From: an uncultured Clostridia bacterium
GTDB lineage: Bacteria; Bacillota; Clostridia; Lachnospirales; CAMVHY01
Assembly (NCBI GenBank): GCA_947167415.1
Contig: CAMVHY010000074.1
Location: forward strand, 1-6,950
DNA length: 6,950 nucleotides
Direction of reading: 5' to 3'
Shown here in pieces: positions 1 to 6,950 of this stretch. Below the pieces are notes generated by a model. That model was not told where the DNA came from. It saw only the letters and a list, made by a program, of their open reading frames with translations, and did not search any database. Positions within the stretch are counted from its first letter, which is position 1, and every line of letters starts with the position of its first letter. The translations under genes and the position numbers were made by a program.

Positions 1-1
1 A

Positions 2-955
2 AAAGAAGAATTAGAGCAAGCGTTAGAAGAGATACTTATTGAAACAGCTCAAAAATCTATAGCAGATAAAGAGTGCTGTTATAAGAATGCATATGAAATA
101 TTAGCAAATGAATATTTTGATTTAATGGTAGAAAACAAATTGATAGATAGAGACTCTTTAAGTAAAGAGAAACTAATGAGGTATTTTGAAAATGATGACC
201 ATAAAAACGAAATTATTGAGCTCGATGCTAAACTTGTTGTTGAGTGTGGACTGATTTCTAAATTGGCTGCAGATGATATAAATACATTTTTGTACAATGA
301 AGATAACCCAGAAAATCAAAAAAAGATGATTGAAATTTTGAAATTGGTTATTGGTAGAATCGATAAAAGAGTATTAAATGAATTGAGTTTAGAATATTTT
401 GATAATGAACTTGTAGAAACTGTTATATTATCAAGATATAATGACTTATCTGATGAGAAAATCGGAGAGGTTGATTTTTCAAAATTAACTCTGAATGGTC
501 AAAAAGTTTTATTAAAAAAAATGGCTGATAATGATTTTAAATCCTTCTCTTTTGAATCACATTGGCAGCAGAATATAGACGAAGAAGCTTGGAAATCGTT
601 AAATATTACTGATTGGTGTAAGTTTGTGTATAACACAATTCTTAAGTCTTACAACACAGTTAAGCCGGATTTGGAGCGAAACTCAACAATATTGCAATTA
701 ATACCTATTGATATTTTGTCGTTGTTTGATACTGAAGAATGCAAAAACGAAAATGAAGTCAGTGCATTTGCTAGATTTTATAATGATTTTTTTAATTTTT
801 GGTCAGCAAAACAAATTTTAGCATGTGGAAATTGTCCTAAAAATAAGTTGGATGAGTTAAAAAATAAATTAGAAACTAAAGACAAAATTTCGTTAAGTAA
901 AAATGCAGTGGAGACATTTCTTCCAAAAATTTGTCAAGAACAAAGGTCTAGATAA
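2..955 (+). CDS. C-terminal part of a large helical protein of unknown function (5' end outside window)
   Basis: The frame is open from the first bases of the window, so the true start lies upstream. The in-window ATG at 125 is internal: the 41 codons before it encode the same kind of charged helical sequence (EELEQALEEILIETAQ), and no ribosome binding site precedes it. The visible part is 317 residues and ends at TAA 953-955. It is rich in Lys, Asn, Asp, Glu, Leu and Ile. I recognise no family and see no catalytic motif or membrane segment. Between about 383 and 650, short strand-like pieces (LSLEYF, VDFSKL, FSFESH, LNITDW) alternate with helices, which resembles leucine-rich repeats. One isolated CxxC (CGNC, 824-835) has no partner pair, so a zinc site is not supported. 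The last nine residues (ICQEQRSR and the one before) look unlike the rest, while the next frame continues the protein pattern. I therefore think this is the upstream part of the same gene as the following entry, cut by a frameshift. Confidence 0.85.
   Translation, partial: KEELEQALEEILIETAQKSIADKECCYKNAYEILANEYFDLMVENKLIDRDSLSKEKLMRYFENDDHKNEIIELDAKLVVECGLISKLAADDINTFLYNEDNPENQKKMIEILKLVIGRIDKRVLNELSLEYFDNELVETVILSRYNDLSDEKIGEVDFSKLTLNGQKVLLKKMADNDFKSFSFESHWQQNIDEEAWKSLNITDWCKFVYNTILKSYNTVKPDLERNSTILQLIPIDILSLFDTEECKNENEVSAFARFYNDFFNFWSAKQILACGNCPKNKLDELKNKLETKDKISLSKNAVETFLPKICQEQRSR
383..650 (+). repeat. LRR-like strand/helix repeat segment in the upstream reading frame
   Basis: Four short alternating-hydrophobic segments, LSLEYF (383-400), VDFSKL (470-487), FSFESH (545-562) and LNITDW (599-616), are each followed by a helix-forming stretch such as NELVETVIL, NGQKVLLKKM or KFVYNTILKS. 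Spacing is 29, 25 and 18 residues. This resembles the strand-turn-helix rhythm of leucine-rich repeats, but the classical LxxLxLxxN consensus is not met and the spacing is irregular. It is a structural suggestion, not a family assignment. Confidence 0.35.
897..955 (+). other. Probable frameshift junction joining the two reading frames
   Basis: Both frames are open at the same time only here. Just before it, the upstream frame reads ISLSKNAVETFLPK. Just after it, the downstream frame reads FVKNKGLDNNNLSVEEMLFDFF. If one A of the A5 run at 925-929 is skipped, the join reads ETFLPKFVKNKGLD, which resembles other copies of a motif inside the downstream protein (FIEKYCGLD, FVQKYGLL, FVKKYYVLD). 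Without the skip, the upstream protein ends in a short, unlike tail (ICQEQRSR), and the downstream protein lacks a good start. Possible explanations are an assembly or sequencing error in the homopolymer, a real inactivating or phase-variable indel, or programmed +1 frameshifting. Two separate overlapping genes remain possible. Confidence 0.6.
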
Positions 956-977
956 TAATAACTTATCTGTGGAAGAA

Positions 978-3900
978 ATGTTGTTTGATTTTTTTGAAAC
1001 ACAGTTGTCGAACGAAAATAATTCAGAAAATATAACCGAGTGTTTAAAATATATTTTTAATGGTGACGAAAATAATTATTTTGCAGCAATGATTATCATG
1101 GAAGAATTTATTCTCCTAGATAAAAGTACCATGAAGACCAATTTATTGCACCTAGATAATAATAAAAAACAGAAATTATTACAAATAAGCGAAACAATTA
1201 AATCAGCATTAAATTGGGATGACGCACAATCACGGAAAAAAATATTTAAATCGTTGTTTTTGCATATATCAAAAATAAATGAGTTAATGATTTTATTCGA
1301 TAAATCTGTGGGTGAAAATTCTCGTTTTAAACAATTTACAGACGTTTATAAATCATTTTTGGACATAATTTTATCATTGTATATAGATGATGTTATCGAG
1401 GCTAATATTGCTGACAAGGTGTCATTTATTTTTTTAAATAACGAGGAAAGCATAAAATCTTTTTGCCAGAAGCTTGGAGATAAGATTAACATTAACAATT
1501 TTTCAGAGATGGTAAATGCGATTAATAAGGTTAATGTTAAGAATAATGAATACAGAATTAGCAATGCGTTAGAGGTAAGCAAAGTTTTATTTATAATCGA
1601 TAGTATAAAACAAATAGAAGAAACTAGCATTAGTATTGATGACAAAAATAACCCTGATGGAAACAAATATGCGGGTCTTTCGGATTTTATGCAAAACATA
1701 AGAAGAAATGCCGGTCTGATTTGCAATGGATATGCTATAGACGAATCCGATAATTCTATTGAAAATCATCTTGGTCAATATGATGAAAATGGTGAACTTA
1801 GTTATGATAAGCTCGATTCAATATTATGTGCTATGTTTAAAAATATTTGTGAAGGCAAAATATCTGTCGATGGATTTATTGAAAAATATTGTGGTCTAGA
1901 TAAACAAAAGTTGGAAAACATAAAGGGAGATAAAAATCAGGTTGATAATTTTCAGACTTTTGAAGAATTGATGTTACCACTAATTCAACAAGATTACAAA
2001 GACATGGATTTTGTAAGTTTTGTACAAAAGTATGGTTTACTAAAAGTGATTAATACAGAAAATTTGGATACAAACATGATTAATATGGCTTTTGATTGTA
2101 TGCATAGGTTGTCTCTCGGGCTTAAGTGGATTGATTTTGTAAAAAAATATTATGTTTTAGATAAACCAAATGAAGACAACGTAATAATTGAAAATGATTA
2201 TCACATCAAAGGGTTAGAAGGAAAAGAAACTCAAGAAATAATGAGTCAAATTCTTCTTGATGATAAAGATGTAAAAGAAACATTAAGTAAAGCTGACAAA
2301 AATATCATTCGGAAGTTACATGAAAGTTTGTTGCTCAAAGATAAAAATGAGAACATTAAAAATAAAATTGAAGATGAAAAGAAAGAAATAGAAAATATGC
2401 GCGATGAGATCGAAAAATATTTTGAAAGTGTTATAGCTGTCAAACGTGTCTGGAATTCAGATCAAAGGCCAGATACTGAAAAGTTATCAAAAATATGGTT
2501 TGCTAAAGGCGATGGAGATATAAAGTCAAAAACAAATAAATTATCAACTATGATCGAGATATATCAGAGCAAACGAACAGATGAGACTTGGGAAAAATTT
2601 TCCGAAATATATATTTTAAGACATCTAAATCAAGACACAATAAAAAAATATAAGGAACTAGCCCCAACTTATAAAGAAATTAAAGATTTGGAAGCAAAAG
2701 CTAGTAATTTAAAAAAACAGGTTGTGTTGTTTTATCAAAAATTAGGCAGGGAGACTTTTAACCAAAATATTGAGCATATTTGTAACTGGTTTGGATTTAA
2801 AGCTAAAGCTATTAAAACTCAATTTCTAATGCACGTTGATAAAAGCAATGATATTTATGACAACTTTAAAAATTTTTTTGACCTCTTGGAAAAAATTAAC
2901 GAAATGTATGGCGACGATGAAGTTAAAAAAATATGTGAAAAATATAAAAACGAAGATAAGAATGGCGTCGAAAAGTTTTTTTCTTCTATAGCTGATCGCG
3001 TACATTTTTTCGAAGATTATCAAACAATAATAAAAAAAATTCCTGCTTTAGGTTCTAGATATGTAAACGAAGCAGTAGACAGAACAAACGAAAATAAATT
3101 TATAGGTACTGCTCAAAAAATATTAGGAAAGCCATTAAAATCTAATTTTGATATCGAAGAAAATTTTGCTGTTTTGTTTGTTCGATCTCTAGAGAAGCTA
3201 AATGAAATCTTGAAAAATCTACAAAATGAAAATCAAAATCTAGCAGATAAAGCAAATAAAAAAATAGAATCATTAAAAGAAATTTATGATAGATATGAAT
3301 CATATGGTGATAATTTGTGTTCGCTGGAAAATATAAAAGTTATGTTTAAAAAGAAAGATGGTAAATTTGAATTCGAAACAGATTTTCAACAGATTCAAGA
3401 TATACTGAAAGAAATGGATATTAAAGACTGTGCTGTTTTTAATAAATGCTTAAGCATTTTCAAAACGGATGTATTGCCCGAATATGAAGGTGAAGTGAAA
3501 CGACGTGACAGTTTTTCCAGTTTCGTGAAATTTATTGAAACCGGTATTACAGATGGATATTTTCTCGATGCACAAATTTGTGATATGGGTATCATAAATA
3601 TATTTGATGAAAGTGATTTAAAGAGTCACACTCTCGGAGCTGTGATTAAAAAATTACCGGTAATAGTTGGAAGTGCTGAGCCAGACAAACTTAAAGAAAT
3701 TACCAGTAAGTTAGAACCTAAAAATAGATTGGAATATGTTATTTGTGATTCTGGTAATCTTCAGGATCGGTGTATAAACGCTATGAGAAAATTGTTTTTG
3801 CACATGGATTATTCAAAAGCAAAAACATTCATCAAAGATTATGATTTTCAATCTTATCCAAATATCGAAAATCAAATGCCAAAATCAAATTATACGTATC

Positions 3901-6900
3901 AACAGAGATTTAACGCGTTTGGTCGTACCTTGCAGAATACATTATTGGATTTATTTGCGGACAATAAATACAATAAAATAAATTTTAGAGGTAAATTTAT
4001 TCTTGGTGGATGTTTTTTTGAAAGTATGTTAAGAAAAGCTTGTTTGGATAATGGAAGTAATACATTTAAAATTGAGGAAGAATTCGATCGTTTATTTGAA
4101 ATGATTCGTAAGCGAATTTTGTCGGTTTTGGAGAAGCCGCCTAAATTATTTAATGCACGACTACAGCAAGTACAAGAATTGCTGAAATTAGAATCATTTG
4201 ATACGTCATTAAATGAACTAATAGCTTGTGCATTTTTATCGGCACACATTTATATTTGTAGCGGACATATTGATGGCGTGGAAATGCCTAAAAACATTGT
4301 CAATCTCGCAGATGAATTTTATGACAAAATAATTTCTATGCTTGCTCGCTCAACAGGTAAAGAAGAAAAATTTAAAGATGTAAAAGATGTTAAAAAATGG
4401 GTCAATGAATCATCGTTAAAATATTTTATCCAAGGTACATTTAATTTGGGAGATATACCAGCAAATGAAGGAACTGGTGGTCAGGGTGATCAGATAGAAT
4501 TAAAACAAACAGCGTTAATCGAGAAATATAATGAGAGAATACTTGAACGTATTTTATCGAGCACAGATGATCAAGTTTCCGTATTTGATGTTTTGGAAAA
4601 TATATATTGCGATGATAAAAATAAAGTCGTTTACAAATTTAGTGATGATTATTTATCAACATTTTTTCGAGATAAAGTTTTGCCTGCCGTAGAATCAGGA
4701 GAAAAAAAAGATAAGAAAAAACATTTTTTAATTTTGTTGAAATTTTTAAAGCGAGTAAAGCTTCCAAAGGAACAAAAATGGGTTTTAGATAATTTGTTAA
4801 AGTGCGCAAAAAAATTAGGGTTACTTGATGAAAATGGAAAATTTGTCGATGAGGAAGATTTAAAAATATGGATTGAAAACGTATTGCCAGTATTTGATTC
4901 CATAGATCTTGATTATTACCGTGAACAGGCGATTATGCATATAGCTAATAACCTTGGAGATAATATTTCGGTTTTGAATTTAATTGATATTCTGAAAGAA
5001 AAAAGCGAAAAAGAACCACGTTTGATTTCTTGGTTGCAAGATTGTAAAGGTTTTGTTAGCAACTTACATGGATCATACAAACCATATAAAAATGGTGAAA
5101 ATCAGAATAAAGACAACGTTAAAAAGAAATTGAACGATGTTATTGCTTTCCTAAATCAGATTGGTACAACGCAGTATAGTCCAGTGAAACAAACTATGTT
5201 TTCTCCGGCTAGTCAGTTTAATTTATTAAATTTATTCCCGCTTTTGGATACTATAAATAAAATATCTGTTGATAATGAAAACGACATGAAAAAATTTAAG
5301 ACATTTGATAATTTGAAAAATTTTTGCGACAGTACTTTTTTTGACAGTGAATCCAGTGGTGCTTCTAAAAGTGTGTTATGCATATTACGTTTTTTATATG
5401 CTATTTCTCGTATTCCAGCAGACAAAACGTTATTAGATGTTGTCAAAGAAGATAAGTATCAGATTGATACTATGAGTAATATAAGTAATTGTTCTCGTGC
5501 AGTTTTTGAAAGCGCAGTTCAAGCGCTATATGATTGTTTGAAAAATGAAAATATTACTGATGAAAATCGAAATGACTATATTGATTTTGTGTGTAATTTT
5601 TTCGAAAAAATTAAAACTGATGATTTTTTAAACCGTAACACCACAGGACACAACTGTTCTGAAGAGCAAATCAAAAAATTAGAACAAGGCAAGCACGTAT
5701 TTTTAACAATAAGTAAAATATTTAATCTTGTATATAGCCCAAGTACAAAAGATTCAATCGTTAAATTATCGAAATACATTAGCAATACTTTTACAGATAA
5801 GCGAAAGGAAATGTATGGACGTGATTATAGAATTCCTATATTATGCTCGATGTTTTGTGAATCAATTAAAAATATGACTATCGAAGATATTACAAGTAAT
5901 GAAGTGAAATTTATTTGGGAAATACTAGATAAGTTGAGGATAGAAGAATTTAGTTGGTGTTGGGTTGATGAGCTAAAAGTAGCGTTAAATGAAAAAATTA
6001 AAGATTGTCTAGAAAACGCGCAAGATGATCAAACGCGGCAAGATAAAGCAAAAAGAATATTGCTTGCATTTGAGGATAACAGTGTATTTGACTTATTGAA
6101 TCTTGAACCACTTTATGACGCTTTAAATTTTTCTAACTTGGTAAAAAATGAAGATTCAAGAGTTTTTAAAGGTGTTAACTCATTAGAGAAATTCTTGCTA
6201 CAGTCACAGAAAATAGAAAACAATGTTGCTATTGAATGTTATGAGAAAACAATAGATAGATTCATATATGCTGTATCACGACTTCCACAAAATACATCCG
6301 TGATAGATGTTTTAAGAATTATGAAAAAAAATAAGGTTGTCGATATTTGCCTTGCATCGGGCAGTAGACGTGAATCGCAAATCAATTCTCTTAAAGATAT
6401 TATTTTAAAAATAGAAAATGAAATGACGTCCAACAAGGAAAAATATGCCCAAGATCAAGAAATATTATTTAGTACAATTAATCTTTTAGTTAATTTTTTT
6501 AAATCCATTGTATATCCTGATGATTTTGGCAATGATTTTAGTTCCAATCAAGATAATGAACACAGCGCTAGTGTAGGTATAGTACGCTCCATTTTTACAA
6601 CTTTCAAGACTCTTTTATCTAAATGTCAGTTCACTAGTTTGGATGACATTAAAAAGCTTCATCGTTGTATAACTGGGATGTTTGGCTGGCAACCTATGTA
6701 CGAACGGCTCATTGAAGACGATTTAGACGATATTTTAAAATTGATGAGATTAACAATGCTAAACAAATGTCACATTTTTCAATTTTTGAATGCTCTTAAA
6801 ACAGGAGAATGGGCATGTGGTACATTCTATGAAAGTTGGTCCTATAAAAAAACAAATGTATCAATATTAGTTGAATTGTTGGGATATGTGGAAGATAAAA

Positions 6901-6950
6901 TAGATAATTGTAAATCGACGTGCGGTAAGGATGGGTATGGAGCTGAATAT
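978..6950 (+). CDS. Giant repeat-containing alpha-helical protein of unknown function (3' end outside window)
   Basis: This frame has no stop for 1,991 codons and is still open at the window edge. It is open back to 897 (stop TAA at 894-896), with an alternative ATG at 903. ATG 978 is the first start after the upstream stop, but its only purine-rich upstream element (GGAAG, 971-975) lies just 2 nt away, so no start is convincing. That fits a continuation of the preceding frame. The product is almost entirely helical and cytoplasmic-looking, with about 40 Cys and no hydrophobic membrane stretch. Parts, numbered from M978: F-x-x-K-Y...LD motifs (residues about 300-395); coiled-coil-like stretches (about 453-483, 555-590, 736-775); an alpha/beta-looking piece (about 885-935); a Gly-rich linker (1163-1172); and a C-terminal array of degenerate helical repeats (about 1190-1900). 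No enzyme signature was found. A scaffold, surface or host-interaction role is inferred from size and repeats only. The coding call is firm; the function is unknown. Confidence 0.93.
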   Translation, partial: MLFDFFETQLSNENNSENITECLKYIFNGDENNYFAAMIIMEEFILLDKSTMKTNLLHLDNNKKQKLLQISETIKSALNWDDAQSRKKIFKSLFLHISKINELMILFDKSVGENSRFKQFTDVYKSFLDIILSLYIDDVIEANIADKVSFIFLNNEESIKSFCQKLGDKININNFSEMVNAINKVNVKNNEYRISNALEVSKVLFIIDSIKQIEETSISIDDKNNPDGNKYAGLSDFMQNIRRNAGLICNGYAIDESDNSIENHLGQYDENGELSYDKLDSILCAMFKNICEGKISVDGFIEKYCGLDKQKLENIKGDKNQVDNFQTFEELMLPLIQQDYKDMDFVSFVQKYGLLKVINTENLDTNMINMAFDCMHRLSLGLKWIDFVKKYYVLDKPNEDNVIIENDYHIKGLEGKETQEIMSQILLDDKDVKETLSKADKNIIRKLHESLLLKDKNENIKNKIEDEKKEIENMRDEIEKYFESVIAVKRVWNSDQRPDTEKLSKIWFAKGDGDIKSKTNKLSTMIEIYQSKRTDETWEKFSEIYILRHLNQDTIKKYKELAPTYKEIKDLEAKASNLKKQVVLFYQKLGRETFNQNIEHICNWFGFKAKAIKTQFLMHVDKSNDIYDNFKNFFDLLEKINEMYGDDEVKKICEKYKNEDKNGVEKFFSSIADRVHFFEDYQTIIKKIPALGSRYVNEAVDRTNENKFIGTAQKILGKPLKSNFDIEENFAVLFVRSLEKLNEILKNLQNENQNLADKANKKIESLKEIYDRYESYGDNLCSLENIKVMFKKKDGKFEFETDFQQIQDILKEMDIKDCAVFNKCLSIFKTDVLPEYEGEVKRRDSFSSFVKFIETGITDGYFLDAQICDMGIINIFDESDLKSHTLGAVIKKLPVIVGSAEPDKLKEITSKLEPKNRLEYVICDSGNLQDRCINAMRKLFLHMDYSKAKTFIKDYDFQSYPNIENQMPKSNYTYQQRFNAFGRTLQNTLLDLFADNKYNKINFRGKFILGGCFFESMLRKACLDNGSNTFKIEEEFDRLFEMIRKRILSVLEKPPKLFNARLQQVQELLKLESFDTSLNELIACAFLSAHIYICSGHIDGVEMPKNIVNLADEFYDKIISMLARSTGKEEKFKDVKDVKKWVNESSLKYFIQGTFNLGDIPANEGTGGQGDQIELKQTALIEKYNERILERILSSTDDQVSVFDVLENIYCDDKNKVVYKFSDDYLSTFFRDKVLPAVESGEKKDKKKHFLILLKFLKRVKLPKEQKWVLDNLLKCAKKLGLLDENGKFVDEEDLKIWIENVLPVFDSIDLDYYREQAIMHIANNLGDNISVLNLIDILKEKSEKEPRLISWLQDCKGFVSNLHGSYKPYKNGENQNKDNVKKKLNDVIAFLNQIGTTQYSPVKQTMFSPASQFNLLNLFPLLDTINKISVDNENDMKKFKTFDNLKNFCDSTFFDSESSGASKSVLCILRFLYAISRIPADKTLLDVVKEDKYQIDTMSNISNCSRAVFESAVQALYDCLKNENITDENRNDYIDFVCNFFEKIKTDDFLNRNTTGHNCSEEQIKKLEQGKHVFLTISKIFNLVYSPSTKDSIVKLSKYISNTFTDKRKEMYGRDYRIPILCSMFCESIKNMTIEDITSNEVKFIWEILDKLRIEEFSWCWVDELKVALNEKIKDCLENAQDDQTRQDKAKRILLAFEDNSVFDLLNLEPLYDALNFSNLVKNEDSRVFKGVNSLEKFLLQSQKIENNVAIECYEKTIDRFIYAVSRLPQNTSVIDVLRIMKKNKVVDICLASGSRRESQINSLKDIILKIENEMTSNKEKYAQDQEILFSTINLLVNFFKSIVYPDDFGNDFSSNQDNEHSASVGIVRSIFTTFKTLLSKCQFTSLDDIKKLHRCITGMFGWQPMYERLIEDDLDDILKLMRLTMLNKCHIFQFLNALKTGEWACGTFYESWSYKKTNVSILVELLGYVEDKIDNCKSTCGKDGYGAEY
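1830..2162 (+). repeat. Cluster of F-[IV]-x-K-Y-x-x-L helical repeat motifs
   Basis: Three related motifs occur in a row in the giant protein: ISVDGFIEKYCGLD (1860-1901), MDFVSFVQKYGLLK (2004-2045) and LKWIDFVKKYYVLD (2121-2162). Each follows a hydrophobic helix (AMFKNI, LMLPLI, AFDCMHRL). The motif Phe codons start at 1875, 2019 and 2136, so the copies are 48 and 39 codons apart. A fourth likely copy (FLPKFVKNKGLD) appears at about 917-953 only if the frameshift is repaired. The copies are too diverged at the DNA level for recent duplication. The pattern suggests a short helical-hairpin repeat. Confidence 0.5.
2334..2430 (+). other. Coiled-coil-like segment
   Basis: Residues about 453-483 of the giant protein are dense in Lys and Glu, with Ile, Leu or Met at heptad-like intervals (NIKNKIEDEKKEIENMRDEI). 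A second, weaker stretch of the same type lies at about 2640-2745 (YKEIKDLEAKASNLKKQV). These are compatible with a rod or oligomerisation segment. The call rests on visual pattern only. Confidence 0.5.
3183..3300 (+). other. Coiled-coil-like segment
   Basis: Residues about 736-775 of the giant protein (LEKLNEILKNLQNENQNLAD, continuing with KANKKIESLKEIYDRYES) show Leu, Ile or Ala at a and d heptad positions over about five heptads with no Pro or Gly. This is the clearest coiled-coil candidate in the window and would separate the N-terminal helical part from the middle part. Confidence 0.6.
4464..4493 (+). other. Gly-rich flexible linker within the giant protein
   Basis: The ten codons read NEGTGGQGDQ, the only Gly-rich, low-hydrophobicity stretch in an otherwise helical protein. 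It sits just before the first copy of the C-terminal repeat array, so it probably marks a domain boundary at residues about 1163-1172. Confidence 0.5.
5388..5444 (+). repeat. Best-conserved repeat motif, copy 1
   Basis: The codons read RFLYAISRIPADKTLLDVV (residues 1471-1489 from M978). Aligned without gaps to copy 2, 9 of 19 residues are identical and most others are conservative changes. The offset is exactly 290 codons, about twice the typical spacing of the array. Confidence 0.7.
6258..6314 (+). repeat. Best-conserved repeat motif, copy 2
   Basis: The codons read RFIYAVSRLPQNTSVIDVL (residues 1761-1779 from M978), the partner of the copy at 5388-5444. After it, KKNKVV resembles DKNKVV, which follows the SVFDVL copy at 4578, giving a second link between array members. 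Confidence 0.7.

Larger units (their letters stand above)
4548..6660 (+). repeat. C-terminal array of degenerate helical repeats of about 115-155 residues
   Basis: A recurring motif, a hydrophobic helix then a short turn and [ST]-hydrophobic-x-[DN]-hydrophobic-[LVI], occurs at 4578 (SVFDVL), 4968 (SVLNLI), 5427 (TLLDVV), 5877 (TIEDIT), 6297 (SVIDVL) and 6636 (SLDDIK). Successive starts are 130, 153, 150, 140 and 113 codons apart. The copies at 5388-5444 and 6258-6314 are convincing; those at 4578 and 4968 are good; those at 5877 and 6636 are weak. Each motif is followed by long amphipathic helices ending in FF or LL segments (VCNFFEKI, LVNFFKSI, LLKFLKRV). This suggests an extended helical solenoid built by ancient internal duplication. 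It does not match HEAT, ARM, TPR or ankyrin consensus that I can recognise. Confidence 0.55.

Noticed and set aside
125..127. ATG as the start of a complete 276-residue protein
   Set aside because: The frame is open back to the window edge with matching composition, and no ribosome binding site is visible before it.
824..835. CxxC (CGNC) as a zinc-binding or redox site
   Set aside because: There is no second Cys/His pair nearby and no thioredoxin-like context.
897..955. Programmed +1 frameshift as the firm explanation
   Set aside because: The site has an A-run but no recognised +1 signal such as a slow stop codon in the shift context (as in prfB). An indel or sequencing error is simpler.
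1346..1726. Reverse-strand open frame of 126 codons, and similar ones along the window (for example 3899-4249 and 4649-4903)
   Set aside because: They lie wholly opposite the long plus-strand coding frame. Their Ser/Ile/Phe-rich products are what an AT-rich Lys/Asn/Glu gene gives on its opposite strand, and I found no sign that they are independent genes.
3444..3459. Perfect 16-base palindrome (AAATGCTTAAGCATTT)
   Set aside because: It sits inside the coding frame with no spacer loop or T-tract typical of a terminator. One such palindrome is not surprising in about 7 kb of AT-rich DNA.
978..6950. Alternative genetic code (TGA as Trp), as in mycoplasmas
   Set aside because: TGG is used for Trp throughout and TGA never occurs in the main frame, so the standard code is sufficient.
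1..6950. CRISPR arrays, tRNA/rRNA genes, insertion sequences
   Set aside because: No regularly spaced direct repeats, no RNA-like structured segments and no transposase-like sequence were seen. The coding frame fills the window.

Overview
The window is one continuous stretch of plus-strand protein-coding sequence with almost no non-coding DNA. It is AT-rich (about 25-33% G+C in the few lines I counted by eye). It reads with the standard bacterial code: TGG encodes Trp, and no TGA, TAG or TAA interrupts the main frame for about 2,000 codons. The composition (Lys, Asn, Asp, Glu, Ile, Leu and Phe rich, with about 2% Cys) and the lack of any intron-like break suggest a low-GC bacterium. Host-associated and candidate-phylum bacteria are possible, but nothing here fixes the taxon, and I recognised no gene family by name.

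Layout: bases 2-955 carry the C-terminal part of a protein whose start lies before the window (317 codons, TAA stop at 953-955). From 897 another frame (+1 relative to the first) is open. It runs without a stop to the last base at 6950 (1,991 codons from the first plausible ATG at 978), so this protein also ends outside the window. The two reading frames overlap at 897-955. Protein-level continuity across that overlap suggests they are one giant gene split by a single-base frameshift near an A5 run at 925-929. If so, the whole window (about 2,315 codons) lies inside one giant protein with neither end visible.

The predicted product is mostly alpha-helical, with no obvious transmembrane segment and no enzyme motif that I can identify. 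From N to C terminus it shows: a short LRR-like strand/helix stretch (about 383-650); a cluster of 'F-hydrophobic-x-K-Y...LD' repeat motifs (about 917-2162, including one that spans the frameshift); coiled-coil-like stretches (about 2334-2430, 2640-2745 and 3183-3300); a more alpha/beta-looking part (about 3630-3780); a Gly-rich linker (4464-4493); and a C-terminal array of degenerate helical repeats of about 115-155 residues. The best two copies of that array, at 5388-5444 and 6258-6314, match over 19 codons.

The likely role is a very large repeat scaffold, adhesin-like or effector-like protein. That is inference from architecture only. I saw no promoter, terminator, RNA gene, CRISPR array or mobile element.
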